A stretch of DNA of 64,000 nt from Chitinophaga sedimenti (GTDB lineage Bacteria > Bacteroidota > Bacteroidia > Chitinophagales > Chitinophagaceae): the NCBI RefSeq assembly GCF_023156195.1, contig NZ_JAKUKA010000001.1, positions 5,022,001 through 5,086,000 of the forward strand. Direction: 5' to 3'. Below the pieces are notes generated by a model. That model saw nothing but the letters and a program-made list of their open reading frames with translations. It was not told where the DNA came from and did not search any database. A program made the translations under genes and the position numbers. Of this stretch, positions 29,667-38,706 are shown in pieces. Within the stretch, counting starts at the first letter, position 1. The number at the start of each line of letters is the position of its first letter.

Positions 29667-29786
29667 ATGGGTAGAGGTGATATCAAAACCAAGAAAGGTA
29701 AGATCTCTAATGGTTCTTTCGGCAAAGCAAGACCTGCAAAGCCAAAGAAAGCCGCAGCTACTAAAGCCGCAGCTAAAAAGGCCTAA
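29667..29786 (+). CDS. 30S ribosomal protein bTHX
   Basis: A 39-residue basic protein starting MGRGDIKTKKGKISNGSFGK and ending in a Lys/Ala-rich tail (KPKKAAATKAAAKKA). The GRGDIKTKKGKI...GSFGKARP pattern is the signature of ribosomal protein THX, which sits in a cavity at the head of the 30S subunit. It lies alone between two hairpins, with its own -7 box. Confidence 0.9.
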   Translation: MGRGDIKTKKGKISNGSFGKARPAKPKKAAATKAAAKKA

Positions 29787-29787
29787 G

Positions 29788-29836
29788 AAAGTATTAGTAT
29801 GGCGGAAGCTGGATTACCACTTCCGCCGTATACTTT
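29788..29836. terminator. Hairpin between bTHX and pdxH
   Basis: GGCGGAAG pairs with CTTCCGCC, extended by flanking AGTAT/ATACT-type pairs, between the convergent genes. The plus side is followed by TTTTAAAAGG. Confidence 0.6.
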
Positions 29837-29845
29837 TAAAAGGTA

Positions 29846-30490
29846 TTAAGGCGCCAGCCGCTCAATCTTCCAGGCATCGGCCAACCAGCTATACTGCACC
29901 CTGTCGTGCAAACGACTGCTGCGTCCCTGCCAAAACTCCACCAGTGACGGTTTTACAATATACCCACCCCAATGCGACGGGCGTGCAGGAACTTCTTTCC
30001 CGAATTTCTCTTCCAGTTGTTTTACTTTGTTTTCCAGATAATGCCGGTCCGGGATCACCTGGCTTTGCGGCGATGCAATGGCGCCAATACGACTACCAGC
30101 AGGGCGTGAGCGGAAGTATTCATCACTTACAGGCTCCGGCGCTTTACTAACGGTTCCCTCTATACGAACCTGGCGTTCCAGTTCTTTCCAGAAGAAAAGT
30201 AACGATACATTCGGATTTGCGGCAAGCTCCAACCCTTTGCGGCTTTGATAGTTCGTAAAAAAAAGGAATCCTTCCGCGTCAAAGCTTTTTAACAGCACGA
30301 TGCGTGCCGATGGCCGCCCGTCCGGCGTACTCGTCGCCAGTGTCATTGCATTGGGCTCATCAATTTGACCCGAGACTGCATCCTGCCACCATTTGTCAAA
30401 CTGCAGAAGGGGAGTAGGGGCCACATCGCTTTCATTCAACGATGCTTTGCGGTAATCCTGCCGGAGATCGGCCACTTTTTGGTTTAACAT
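29846..30490 (-). CDS. pdxH: Pyridoxamine 5'-phosphate oxidase
   Basis: An FMN enzyme that makes pyridoxal 5'-phosphate. The intact protein has NAMTLATSTPDGRPSARIVL, FFTNYQSRKGLEL, VSLLFFWKELERQVRIEG, RPAGSRIGAIASPQS and the C-terminal WGGYIVKPSLVEFWQGRSSR with RLHDR. The frame is open to an ATG at 30514, but a TACCTTTG -7 box on the minus strand (30512-30519) overlaps it, so I choose the second ATG at 30490 (MLNQKVADLRQDYRKASL). Confidence 0.93.
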   Translation of the reverse strand: MLNQKVADLRQDYRKASLNESDVAPTPLLQFDKWWQDAVSGQIDEPNAMTLATSTPDGRPSARIVLLKSFDAEGFLFFTNYQSRKGLELAANPNVSLLFFWKELERQVRIEGTVSKAPEPVSDEYFRSRPAGSRIGAIASPQSQVIPDRHYLENKVKQLEEKFGKEVPARPSHWGGYIVKPSLVEFWQGRSSRLHDRVQYSWLADAWKIERLAP

Positions 30491-30604
30491 TTTACTGGTC
30501 TTTTGCTGCTTCAAAGGTAGGATTTGTACCCGCGCAACAAATATGATTTTTAGCAGTTTGCGTGTAAGGAGTTATATTTGTAGTGACCAATATTAGTACC
30601 ATCC

Positions 30605-31722
30605 ATGCGAAAACTCCTGCCCATATTGGCGTTGCTCGGCATCGCCGCCTGTCAGCCCAAAGCATCCAACAACCACAACGACAGCACTTCTGTAACAGAA
30701 ACTCCCGCGGGAGTTCTCGGGGTAAAAAACGCGCCGAACCGCTTCTATAAACAGTTTAAAGGTACTGTTGCAGGCAAGCCGGCTACATTGCAACTCATCC
30801 GCTCCGCCGAAAATAATTTTTCCGGCTACTATGTATACGATAGCATTGGGGAGCCGATCCGCCTTTTCAGCCGCCAGGACACTACCGGTTTCCTTATCCT
30901 GCTGGAAGAGGACCCTATGGGTGACGCGGAAAAAATGTTGAAAGGAAAACTCGTGGGCGATACATATGCCGGCGAATGGACAGGCAACGGTAAATCGTAT
31001 CCATTCTCTTTAAAAGAAGATAATAGTGGCATTATAGAAATGCAGCTGATCACTGCCGGTGATACCGTTCGTGTTCGCAACGATGACCCCGAATCCGCGT
31101 CCGCTACGTCAACGGTAGAAATCCTTTGGCCTGTCGGTGGTGCACCCGAGCAAACCCTTCAAATGATCCGGGATAGCCTCACGCAGCCCAGCAAGCAACG
31201 TTTTACGAAGGGGGAAGAATATGCCAGGTCAGTAGCCAGCGAGTTTACTGCTTCCTCCATTGGAGATTTAAAGGATGTAGATACGACTTACGCCCGCGCA
31301 GCTACGAATCATTGGGATGCGCATGTGTCCGATGTAGTGGTGTGGAACAAATATCCGCTGCTCGCGGTGGAGCAGTCGTATTATGAATATACAGGCGGGG
31401 CGCATGGCAACGGCGGTTCGCGTTATACTGTGTTCGATCTGTCAAAAAATAAAGCCCTTACACTGGGCGATGTTTTTAAGCCGGGTTATGAAGCCGTGGT
31501 AAGTAAAGCACTCGAAAATCGGTTCGCAAAAAGTATAATATCAAACCGGAAGAAGGGTTGGATGCTGTGCTGTTCGATAAGACAATTAAGCCCAATGATA
31601 ATTTTTATCTGACAGATAAATACATCACGTTTAGCTATACGCCCTATGAAATTGCGGCGTATGCGGCCGGACAGATATCGCTTGCCATCCCATTGTCAGA
31701 ACTGACGGCAGTGCTGAAATAG
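30605..31722 (+). CDS. DUF3298/DUF4163-type lipoprotein (frameshifted)
   Basis: A lipoprotein with lipobox LLGIAAC. The N-terminal half is a beta-rich domain (GTVAGKPATLQLIRSAENNF). The C-terminal half matches PdaC/RsiV-type DUF4163-DUF3298: YEYTGGAHGNGGSRYTVFDL, ALTLGDVFKPGYEAVVS and, after a frameshift near 31535, ITFSYTPYEIAAYAAGQISL and PLSELTAVLK. RsiV relatives bind lysozyme-like ligands, but here only the fold is implied. Stop TAG at 31720-31722. Confidence 0.8.
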
Positions 31723-31802
31723 CCTATACCGTATTTTGGAATCCATTTAAGGACGAGACGCACGTCCCTTTAAAATCCATACAACGCTGGTTAAAGTCAT
31801 AA

Positions 31803-31834
31803 AAAAGGGAGATACGGCTTCGCATCTCCCTTTT
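31803..31834. terminator. Bidirectional terminator upstream of pyrH end
   Basis: AAAAGGGAGAT pairs perfectly with ATCTCCCTTTT around a short loop. It separates the convergent lipoprotein gene and pyrH. Confidence 0.85.
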
Positions 31835-31853
31835 GTCTATCTGAAAAAGTTTA

Positions 31854-32567
31854 TTATCCTTTAACCAGTGTCCCTACATTTCTACCCATAATCACGTTCA
31901 GGAGGTTGCCTGTCTTGTTCATGTCGAACACGATGATTGGCAATTTATTCTCCTGGCACAGCGTAAAGGCAGTCATATCCATTACATTGAGTGATTTCTG
32001 ATACACTTCGGAGAACGTGATGGTTTCGTATTTGGTAGCAGTCTTGTCCTTTTCAGGGTCGGCGGTGTATATACCGTCTACCCTCGTACCTTTCAGGATT
32101 ACATCAGCCTGAATTTCAATAGCGCGCAGCGAGGCGGCGGTATCTGTGGTAAAGTAGGGGTTACCCGTGCCGGCGCCAAAAATCACCACACGACCTTTCT
32201 CGAGGTGACGGATAGCCCTGCGCCGGATGTAAGGCTCAGCGATCTGTTCCATTTTAATAGCGGATTGCAGGCGCGTATACAGCCCCATTTTCTCCAGGCC
32301 GCTCTGCATTGCCATGCCGTTGATCACGGTCGCCAGCATGCCCATATAGTCGCCTTGCGCTCTTTCAATGCCCGTTTCCGCTTCGTTCATGCCGCGGTAA
32401 ATATTGCCTCCGCCGATCACGATGGCCACCTGCACTCCAAGGTCCGTAACCGTCTTTATATCCAGCGCATACTGAGTAATCACCTTCGGATCAATTCCAT
32501 AATTTCCCTCGCCCATCAGGGATTCGCCGCTCAGTTTGAGCAGAATACGTTTGTACTTTGGCAGCAT
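31854..32567 (-). CDS. pyrH: UMP kinase
   Basis: Phosphorylates UMP to UDP in pyrimidine nucleotide synthesis. The intact 237-residue amino-acid-kinase-fold protein has KRILLKLSGESLMG, VAIVIGGGNIYRGM, GTGNPYFTTDTAASLRAIE, VDGIYTADPEKD and VFDMNKTGNLLNVIMG. It lies downstream of the ribosomal/EF-Ts operon, as in many Bacteroidota, but a terminator stands in between. Confidence 0.96.
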   Translation of the reverse strand: MLPKYKRILLKLSGESLMGEGNYGIDPKVITQYALDIKTVTDLGVQVAIVIGGGNIYRGMNEAETGIERAQGDYMGMLATVINGMAMQSGLEKMGLYTRLQSAIKMEQIAEPYIRRRAIRHLEKGRVVIFGAGTGNPYFTTDTAASLRAIEIQADVILKGTRVDGIYTADPEKDKTATKYETITFSEVYQKSLNVMDMTAFTLCQENKLPIIVFDMNKTGNLLNVIMGRNVGTLVKG

Positions 32568-32693
32568 GATACTTTATGATTAGTTATTGAATTCCTCTTT
32601 TGATCCCGACCATTCGCGGTGCAATTTACAAATACAGGGGCAATTTTCACTGTTTCCATGACAGGTGGTATCCTGTTGGTTACGAGTATACAC

Positions 32694-32730
32694 AAAAAAA
32701 AGGAGAGAATTTAACATTCTCTCCTTTTTT
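32694..32730 (-). terminator. Terminator after tsf
   Basis: AAGGAGAGAAT pairs with ATTCTCTCCTT and both arms continue into A/T runs of about six. On the minus strand it ends the rplM-rpsI-rpsB-tsf operon. Confidence 0.8.
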
Positions 32731-32744
32731 ATCTTTAAAGGGAA

Positions 32745-33562
32745 TTAGCCCAGGGCTACCCTTGTGAAACCTGTTACGGTGAGGTCTGCGTTAATAGACT
32801 TCAGGTATTGTGCAACGGATTGGTCGCCGTTTTTCACGAAAGCCTGCTGCAGCAGGGTGTTTTCTTTGAAGAACTTAGCCAGTTTACCGGTAGCGATTTT
32901 CTCAGCCATTTCAGCCGGTTTGCCTTCAGCTTTGATCTGTTCGATAGCGATTTCTTTCTCACGAGCGATCGTTTCTTCAGAAACACCTTTCTCGTCGATA
33001 GCGATCGGGTTCATGGCAGCGATCTGCATAGCCACGTCTTTACCCGTTTCTTCGGTAGTTTCTTTGTTGAAACCAACGAGTACGCCCATGCGGTAGTTAC
33101 CGTGGATGTAAGCAGCTACAGACTCAGCATCAACTCTCTCGAAGCGGGCCAGGGTGATTTTTTCACCGATTTTAGCCACCTGGTCGTTTACTTTATCAGT
33201 AACGGAAGCGCCGTCCAGTTGAGCAGCACCCAGTTCTTCTACAGTTTTGATGTTGTTAGCCAGAGCCAGGTCAGCTACAGACTGAGCAAATTTTACGAAG
33301 TCTTCGTTTTTCGCAACGAAGTCAGTTTCGCAGCCTAACAGTACAACAACACCTGTTTTACCGTTAGATTTTGCGATTACTACACCTTCTTTAGTTTCGC
33401 GGTCGGAGCGGAGAGCAGCTACTTTCTGGCCTTTTTGCGCAGGTAGTCAACCGCTTTTTCAAAGTCACCGTCGCTTTCTACGAGTGCTTTTCTGCAATCC
33501 ATCATACCAGCTCCTGTTTGCTGACGCAGTTTGTTTACATCAGCTGCTGTAATTGTTGCCAT
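32745..33562 (-). CDS. tsf: Translation elongation factor Ts (frameshifted)
   Basis: The nucleotide exchange factor of EF-Tu. The start MATITAADVNKLRQQTGAGM (ATG at 33562) with MMDCRKALVESDGDFEKAV is canonical. A missing A in an A-run near 33438 breaks the frame at YLRKK; the next frame continues GQKVAALRSDRETKEGV and GVVVLLGCETDFVAKNEDF, then DVAMQIAAMNP. About 272 residues. The frameshift cannot be real in an essential single-copy gene. Co-directional with rpsB. Confidence 0.95.
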
Positions 33563-33609
33563 GGTATATAAAGAGTTTTAATTGTTACGTGTCAAATTAC
33601 AAAATCGGA

Positions 33610-33740
33610 AAAGGGCTCAGTGAGCGTTGTCAATTATCAAATGGTTAAACCTGCGTGCGCAGCCCTTTCCAAACCACTTAATACTGAATTGTTGAATTGC
33701 TTAACCTTAGTATTTCATAAGTTCAGGCAATTCAACAATT
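33610..33740 (-). promoter_or_regulatory. Two long stems between rpsB and tsf
   Basis: AATTGTTGAATTGC (33687-33700) has a perfect inverted copy at 33727-33740. AAAGGGCT (33610-33617) pairs with AGCCCTTT (33661-33668). On the minus strand both fold in the message between rpsB and tsf without a following T-run, so they look more like RNA processing or attenuation structures than terminators. Confidence 0.5.
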
Positions 33741-33775
33741 ACAGTTATTGATACCCTAGCGGGTTATTGACTTAA

Positions 33776-34756
33776 TTAACGGGGACCAGCAGGCCTTCTT
33801 GCGCCGCCGCCTTGTCCACCAGGACGGTTGCCACCGCCACCAGGACGATTACCGCCAGGACGGTTGCCACCGCCACCAGGACGGTTGCCGCCTTGACCAC
33901 CGCCACGGTTGTTACCGCCACGGCCGCCACCAGGACCACCAGCTCCGGGACCGCCGGGACGACGACCTCTTTCACCGCGCTCGCCTTCGCCGCCTTCCAG
34001 CTCGAATTTGCGTGCTTTGTTGTCTGCTTCTTCTTCTTCAGCTACGTCGTCAGTTTTGTCGGTAGCCCTTTCAGACAGGCCTTCTGCGATTGCAGCAGCG
34101 ATGTAGTTAACGATGATCGCGATAGATTTAGTCGCGTCGTCGTTCGCAGGAATAGCGAAATCAACTTTAGTAGGATCGGAGTTAGTATCCACCATACCGA
34201 AAGTAGCGATGCCCAGACGTTTAGCTTCTGCCAGTGCGATGTGCTCGTGGCTGATATCTACCAGGAACAGGGCAGATGGAACACGTGCCAGTTGAGCGAT
34301 ACCGCCCAGCACTTTCTCCATTTTCTCCTTGTCACGGGTCAGGGTCAGTTTTTCTTTCTTGGTGATGTTATCGAAAGTACCGTCAGTCAGCATTTTTTCG
34401 ATGCTCTGCATCTTCTTAACACTCTTACGGATAGTTGCGAAGTTGGTCAGCATACCACCTAACCACCTTTCGGTAACGTAAGGCATGTTAACGCGTTTTG
34501 CCGCCTCGGCCACGATTTCTTTCGCTTGCTTTTTGGTAGCAACGAACATGATTTTCTTACCGCTTTTTGCGATAGATTTCAATGCTGCAGCTGCGTCCTG
34601 CAGACCTTCAACAGTTTTGTTCAGGTCGATGATGTGAATACCTTTCTTCTCAGCGAAGATATAAGGCAACATTTTCGGATTCCATTTCTTCTTCAGGTGA
34701 CCGAAGTGCACACCGGCTTCCAGTAACTGCTGCTGTAATGAAGTATTATTTTCCAT
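33776..34756 (-). CDS. rpsB: 30S ribosomal protein S2 with Gly/Arg/Pro-rich C-terminal extension
   Basis: The S2 core of about 230 residues is regular: LLEAGVHFGHLKKKWNPKM, YIFAEKKGIHIIDLNKT, ERWLGGMLTNFATIRKS and PALFLVDISHEHIA-type segment (VPSALFLVDISHEHIALAEA). After about residue 240 an acidic stretch (DDVAEEEEADNKARKFE) leads to a ~75-residue tail of GGGNRPGG-type repeats ending GGARRPAGPR. The 36-base unit at 33821-33856 is repeated at 33857-33892. Intact. It lies between rpsI and tsf. Confidence 0.95.
   Translation of the reverse strand: MENNTSLQQQLLEAGVHFGHLKKKWNPKMLPYIFAEKKGIHIIDLNKTVEGLQDAAAALKSIAKSGKKIMFVATKKQAKEIVAEAAKRVNMPYVTERWLGGMLTNFATIRKSVKKMQSIEKMLTDGTFDNITKKEKLTLTRDKEKMEKVLGGIAQLARVPSALFLVDISHEHIALAEAKRLGIATFGMVDTNSDPTKVDFAIPANDDATKSIAIIVNYIAAAIAEGLSERATDKTDDVAEEEEADNKARKFELEGGEGERGERGRRPGGPGAGGPGGGRGGNNRGGGQGGNRPGGGGNRPGGNRPGGGGNRPGGQGGGARRPAGPR
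33821..33892. repeat. Two tandem 36-bp units in the rpsB tail
   Basis: The unit beginning AGGACGGTTGCCACCGCC occurs twice with two mismatches. It encodes GGNRPGGGGNRP twice on the minus strand. Confidence 0.85.
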
Positions 34757-34807
34757 GTTATTTTAATCAGATTGATAGTCAAAAAATAAATTCGACGATT
34801 CCAGCCA

Positions 34808-35197
34808 TTAGCGTTTAGAGAACTGGAAGCTCCTTCTTGCTTTACGTTTACCTGGTTTCTTACGTTCAACCGCTCTTGGATCACGTTTCAGCAGACCAGC
34901 TGCTTTCAGTGCAGGACGGAACTCGGGGTTTACTTCGCAGAGACCGCGAGCGATACCCAGTTTAATAGCTTCAGCCTGGCCTTTAATACCACCACCTGCA
35001 GCGTTCACTTTCACATCGAATTTATCTACGGCATCAATAGTTTTCATCGGCAGTTCTACCTGGTTTTGCAGATAGATCAGAGAAAAATATGTTTTATAGT
35101 CTTTGTCGTTAACGGTGATAGCGCCGGTACCTTTGCTGATGTAAACGCGGGCTACGGCTTCCTTACGACGACCAATAGTGTTTTTTTGCTTTTCCAT
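34808..35197 (-). CDS. rpsI: 30S ribosomal protein S9
   Basis: Intact 129-residue protein. It has NTIGRRKEAVARVYISKGTG, the RGLCEVNPEFRPALKAAGLL segment, and the basic C-terminus RRSFQFSKR that reaches the P-site tRNA. It is directly downstream of rplM. Confidence 0.96.
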   Translation of the reverse strand: MEKQKNTIGRRKEAVARVYISKGTGAITVNDKDYKTYFSLIYLQNQVELPMKTIDAVDKFDVKVNAAGGGIKGQAEAIKLGIARGLCEVNPEFRPALKAAGLLKRDPRAVERKKPGKRKARRSFQFSKR

Positions 35198-35210
35198 GTA
35201 TCAAGAAAAA

Positions 35211-35652
35211 TTAAAAAGTTAAAGACTGAGGTTTCTGAGCAGCATGAGGATGCTCGGCGCCAGCGTATACAAACAGTTTTTGTACATTTTGCGACCCAGG
35301 CGATTTTTAGGGAGCATGCCTTTAACGGCTTTCTCGATCATAACCTCAGGACGGCGGCGGATCAGGTCTTTAGCCACCTCTTTTTCTGACCACCAGGGTA
35401 GCCGGAGAAAGTGATGTATTCTTTCTCTTCCATTTTGTTACCTGTGAAAACGATCTTCTCAGCGTTGATAACGATCACGTAATCGCCACAATCCGCGTGA
35501 GGAGTGTAATAAGGCTTGGTTTTACCTCTCAGAACAGAAGCAATTTTAGCCGCCATACGACCCATCGTCAGGTTGGTAGCATCTACAATGTGCCAGTCGC
35601 GCTTGATAGTCGCTTCATTGGCATGTTTTGTTTTGAAGCTTAAAGTATTCAT
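35211..35652 (-). CDS. rplM: 50S ribosomal protein L13 (frameshifted)
   Basis: L13, first gene of the rplM-rpsI-rpsB-tsf operon. N-terminal DWHIVDATNLTMGRMAAKIA, then YYTPHADCGDYVIVINAEKI and SGYPGGQKKRWLKT are canonical. A frameshift near 35380 is followed by LIRRRPEVMIEKAVKGMLPK, NRLGRKMYKKLFVYAGAEHP, with stop TAA at 35211-35213. About 146 residues. A -7 box lies on the minus strand at 35691-35698. Confidence 0.95.
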
Positions 35653-35690
35653 TGTTTAAAATAAATTTAACGTCGTCTATTTCGGGAGGG

Positions 35691-35698
35691 CAAAGTTA
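35691..35698 (-). promoter_or_regulatory. -7 box of the rplM operon promoter
   Basis: TAACTTTG on the minus strand matches TAnnTTTG, with a TTG about 23 bases further upstream (35722-35724). The rplM start lies about 38 bases downstream. Confidence 0.55.
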
Positions 35699-35842
35699 AC
35701 CGGTTATTGTATAATAAACATCAACTTTGACCACTTTTTTCAAGGTGCCTTTGTAACGAATTGATTTACAATAAAAAATTTGTATTGTAGTTTTAATGGT
35801 CCTCAAATACTGCTAATTATCAATGACTTATGAAAACGAAAA

Positions 35843-35865
35843 AGCCCCGTGTTTTAAACGGGGCT
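35843..35865 (-). terminator. Terminator after the zinc metallopeptidase gene
   Basis: AGCCCCGT pairs with ACGGGGCT. On the minus strand TTTTTCGTTTTC follows. Confidence 0.8.
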
Positions 35866-35889
35866 GGTTAAATTGAGTTGCTCGGATCG

Positions 35890-36591
35890 TTAGTTCCTGC
35901 GGGAGCCGGCAAATATCATTACATATTGTATGAGGATTACCAGGGAAGATAGAGCGGCCACCACATAGGTCATTGCAGCCCATTTAAGGGCGTCTTTCGC
36001 CTGTTCGTGCTCCTGCGGGCGAGTAATCTGGGCGTTATTCAGCCAGGCCAGGCCCCTGCGCGATGCGTCAAACTCCACCGGGAGGGTTACGATCGAAAAA
36101 AGCGTGGTGATGCCAAACAAGATAATGCCACCCAGCAACAATGCAGGGAACGCATTAACTACCAATACGCCAATCATCAGTACAAAAGGAACAATGCTGG
36201 AACTAAACTGTACCGCGGGCACCAGCTTGGAACGGAGGCCGATCCAGGGGTAGGCGGTATGATATTGCACAGCATGGCCACATTCGTGTGCGGCGACGGC
36301 AGCGGCTGCTACGCTTCGACCATCATATACATCAGGGCTCAGGGCCACGGTTTTGGTAGCCGGATTAAAGTGGTCGCTGAGAAAACCTTCGCTCGGCACC
36401 ACTTTTACATCGGTAATACCGTTATCCCGCAGCATTTTCTCAGCCACCTCGCGGCCAGACAGGCCGGATGAGGTAGGGGCCGTGGCATATTCCTTAAATT
36501 TGCTTTTCAGTCGCCAACTCACCAGCATGCCTATTAAAAGGAAGGCGAGTGAGGTGAGCATGATCATAGGGTGCATTCCGTACATATTCAA
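35890..36591 (-). CDS. Zinc metallopeptidase (YugP family)
   Basis: An intact 233-residue integral membrane protein of the YugP/neutral zinc metallopeptidase family. It has a membrane helix at the N-terminus (MLTSLAFLLIGMLVSW), the zinc motif AAHECGHAVQYH, where the two His and Glu of HExxH-type HECGH are visible, and three further helices (SSIVPFVLMIGVLVV and others). DVYDGRSVAAAAVAAHECGH is characteristic. Its substrates are unknown. Confidence 0.88.
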   Translation of the reverse strand: MNMYGMHPMIMLTSLAFLLIGMLVSWRLKSKFKEYATAPTSSGLSGREVAEKMLRDNGITDVKVVPSEGFLSDHFNPATKTVALSPDVYDGRSVAAAAVAAHECGHAVQYHTAYPWIGLRSKLVPAVQFSSSIVPFVLMIGVLVVNAFPALLLGGIILFGITTLFSIVTLPVEFDASRRGLAWLNNAQITRPQEHEQAKDALKWAAMTYVVAALSSLVILIQYVMIFAGSRRN

Positions 36592-37199
36592 ATAATTTTA
36601 TATTACGCGTTATTTTTTATGATATTTAACAAGTTGCAAAACGCCTACCAATTGGTTTCATTTAATAAAGGTTTAACAGTTTGGCAGGTTCTGTTTGTGG
36701 ATATACGATGATTTGTCAGCCATCAAAATTAACACTGTCAATCTGGCTGAAAATAGCCAAGATGAAATAACTTTTCACGCTGATTGTTGCGTTAGTGTAT
36801 TTTGTAATATGATTTAAATTTCATATATCAAACCAGTCTTTACTACCTCTATTTATCAATATATTATGAGTGTGCAATAAAACTTCTTGTCAATTGAAAG
36901 AGGCTACAATCGGGGCTTTCCGGGGTTCTGACAATGAAGCAATTAACACTTTAAAAGTTATTAACATCCATTAAATAAACTTTTTTATTCTCAGGTCATT
37001 TAGTAATTTAGACCTGAATTTAATGGGTTAGTAAGTAGAAAGAGTCAGCGGAATCTTCCGTTGGCTCTTTTCTCTTTTACACGTTTTTTATCTTCCTTTT
37101 AAGGTGATTTTTTTCTTTTCTGGTTAACATCCTCACATCGATTTCTTTCCATTGCTTCCATCTTCTCTTCAAAAAATTTCTTTCCATTACCTTTAATGC
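36592..37199. other. 608-base intergenic region with two hairpins
   Basis: No gene recognised between the metallopeptidase and radA, which point away from each other. It is AT-rich. TCAGGTC (36991-36997) pairs with GACCTGA (37011-37017), followed 22 bases later by the terminator at 37039-37070. A small RNA ending there is possible, but I find no consensus promoter for it. Confidence 0.45.
37039..37076 (+). terminator. Strong hairpin upstream of radA
   Basis: AAAGAGTCAGCGGAA pairs over its full length with TTCCGTTGGCTCTTT (two G-T pairs), followed by TCTCTTTT. No plus-strand gene ends just before it. Confidence 0.65.
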
Positions 37200-38567
37200 A
37201 TGAGTAAAATTAAAACGGCATTTTTTTGTCAGAACTGTGGATATGAAACTGCGAAATGGACGGGTAAATGTCCTTCGTGTAATCAATGGAACACATTTGT
37301 AGAAGAAAAGGTTCAGAAAGATGTGCCGTTGCGTCAGCAAGAGTGGAAAGAAGATCAGAAGCGTATTAATAAAATAGTGAGCCTGGATGAAGTGGATGCA
37401 ATTGAAGAGAAACGATTTCTTACACCGGATGGAGAGCTCAATCGTGTGCTGGGAGGCGGGATAGTGGCGGGTTCGCTGGTACTGGTAGGTGGCGAGCCGG
37501 GCATCGGGAAGTCGACATTATTTCTGCAAAATGCCTTGTTATTAAAGCACCTCAAAATATTGTACGTAAGTGGGGAGGAAAGCGAGCAACAGATTAAAAT
37601 GCGCGCTAACCGGCTGAAGATCACCAACGATCAGTTTTACTTGCTCACGGAAACATCTACCCAAACAATTTTTGCGGAAATCCGCAAATTGAAACCAGAC
37701 CTGGTGATTATTGATTCGATACAAACATTGCAAACACCATTGATCGAATCGGCTCCGGGAAGTGTGTCGCAGATTCGCGAAACTGCGGCGGAAATGCAAC
37801 GATTTGCAAAAGAAACGAACACGCCTGTTTTTCTTATCGGTCACATTACAAAAGATGGCTCGATAGCTGGTCCCAAAGTGCTGGAACATATGGTGGATAC
37901 GGTGTTGCAATTCGAGGGTGACCAGCATTATGCCTACCGGATCCTGCGGACGATCAAGAACCGCTTTGGCTCTACGGCCGAACTGGGTATTTATGAAATG
38001 ACTGGTGACGGGCTGCGCCAGGTGACAAATCCTTCAGAAATCCTTATTTCCCAACGGGAAGATATGTTAAGCGGTGTAACAATCGCTGCTACAATAGAAG
38101 GTCTGCGGCCCATGCTGGTAGAGGTGCAGGCGCTGGTAACGCAATCTGTATACGGAACGCCGCAACGGACCGTTACCGGTTTTGATTTGCGTCGCCTTCA
38201 GCTGCTGCTGGCCGTACTAGAAAAGCGCGGAGGGTTTCACTTCGGTGTTAAAGATGTGTTTCTCAATATAGCGGGAGGCCTGCGGGTAGAGGATCCTTCC
38301 ATTGATCTGGCCGTATTGTGCGCATTGTTATCCTCTTATGAAGACCTGGCGATCCCCAACAAGGTGTGTTTCGCGGGAGAGGTGGGCCTCAGCGGCGAAA
38401 TTCGTGCAGTGAACAGGATTGAACAACGTATAGCAGAAGCGGAGAAGTTAGGTTTTGAAAAGATCTTTATCTCCAAGTATAATAAAAAAGGCCTCGACTT
38501 CAGTAAGCTCAAAATAGAAGTGGTGCCGCTGGGAAGAGTCGAAGAGGTATACCAACGACTGTTCTAA
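37200..38567 (+). CDS. radA: DNA repair protein RadA
   Basis: A RecA-like branch migration helicase of recombination. The intact 455-residue protein has a C4 zinc finger (FCQNCGYETAKWTGKCPSCN), Walker A GGEPGIGKST, YVSGEESEQQIK, the RadA-specific KNRFGSTAELGIYEM and a Lon-like C-terminal domain with FAGEVGLSGEIRAVNRIEQR. Confidence 0.97.
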   Translation: MSKIKTAFFCQNCGYETAKWTGKCPSCNQWNTFVEEKVQKDVPLRQQEWKEDQKRINKIVSLDEVDAIEEKRFLTPDGELNRVLGGGIVAGSLVLVGGEPGIGKSTLFLQNALLLKHLKILYVSGEESEQQIKMRANRLKITNDQFYLLTETSTQTIFAEIRKLKPDLVIIDSIQTLQTPLIESAPGSVSQIRETAAEMQRFAKETNTPVFLIGHITKDGSIAGPKVLEHMVDTVLQFEGDQHYAYRILRTIKNRFGSTAELGIYEMTGDGLRQVTNPSEILISQREDMLSGVTIAATIEGLRPMLVEVQALVTQSVYGTPQRTVTGFDLRRLQLLLAVLEKRGGFHFGVKDVFLNIAGGLRVEDPSIDLAVLCALLSSYEDLAIPNKVCFAGEVGLSGEIRAVNRIEQRIAEAEKLGFEKIFISKYNKKGLDFSKLKIEVVPLGRVEEVYQRLF

Positions 38568-38706
38568 AAAAATCTGCTCCTAATCTGAGGCGTTAATAAG
38601 GCTGCTGCTTGGTTTGCGGATGGCCATGTATATACCTCCTGAAATCTTTACTGGTAAAGCGTTTTGCATGATTTTATTGCTTAGATTAGAAGTATAAACT
38701 TGTGCA

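Noticed and set aside
33812..34462. A long plus-strand frame with Thr/Ala repeats
   Set aside because: It is the opposite strand of the rpsB Gly/Arg-rich tail, open only because of the repeat composition.
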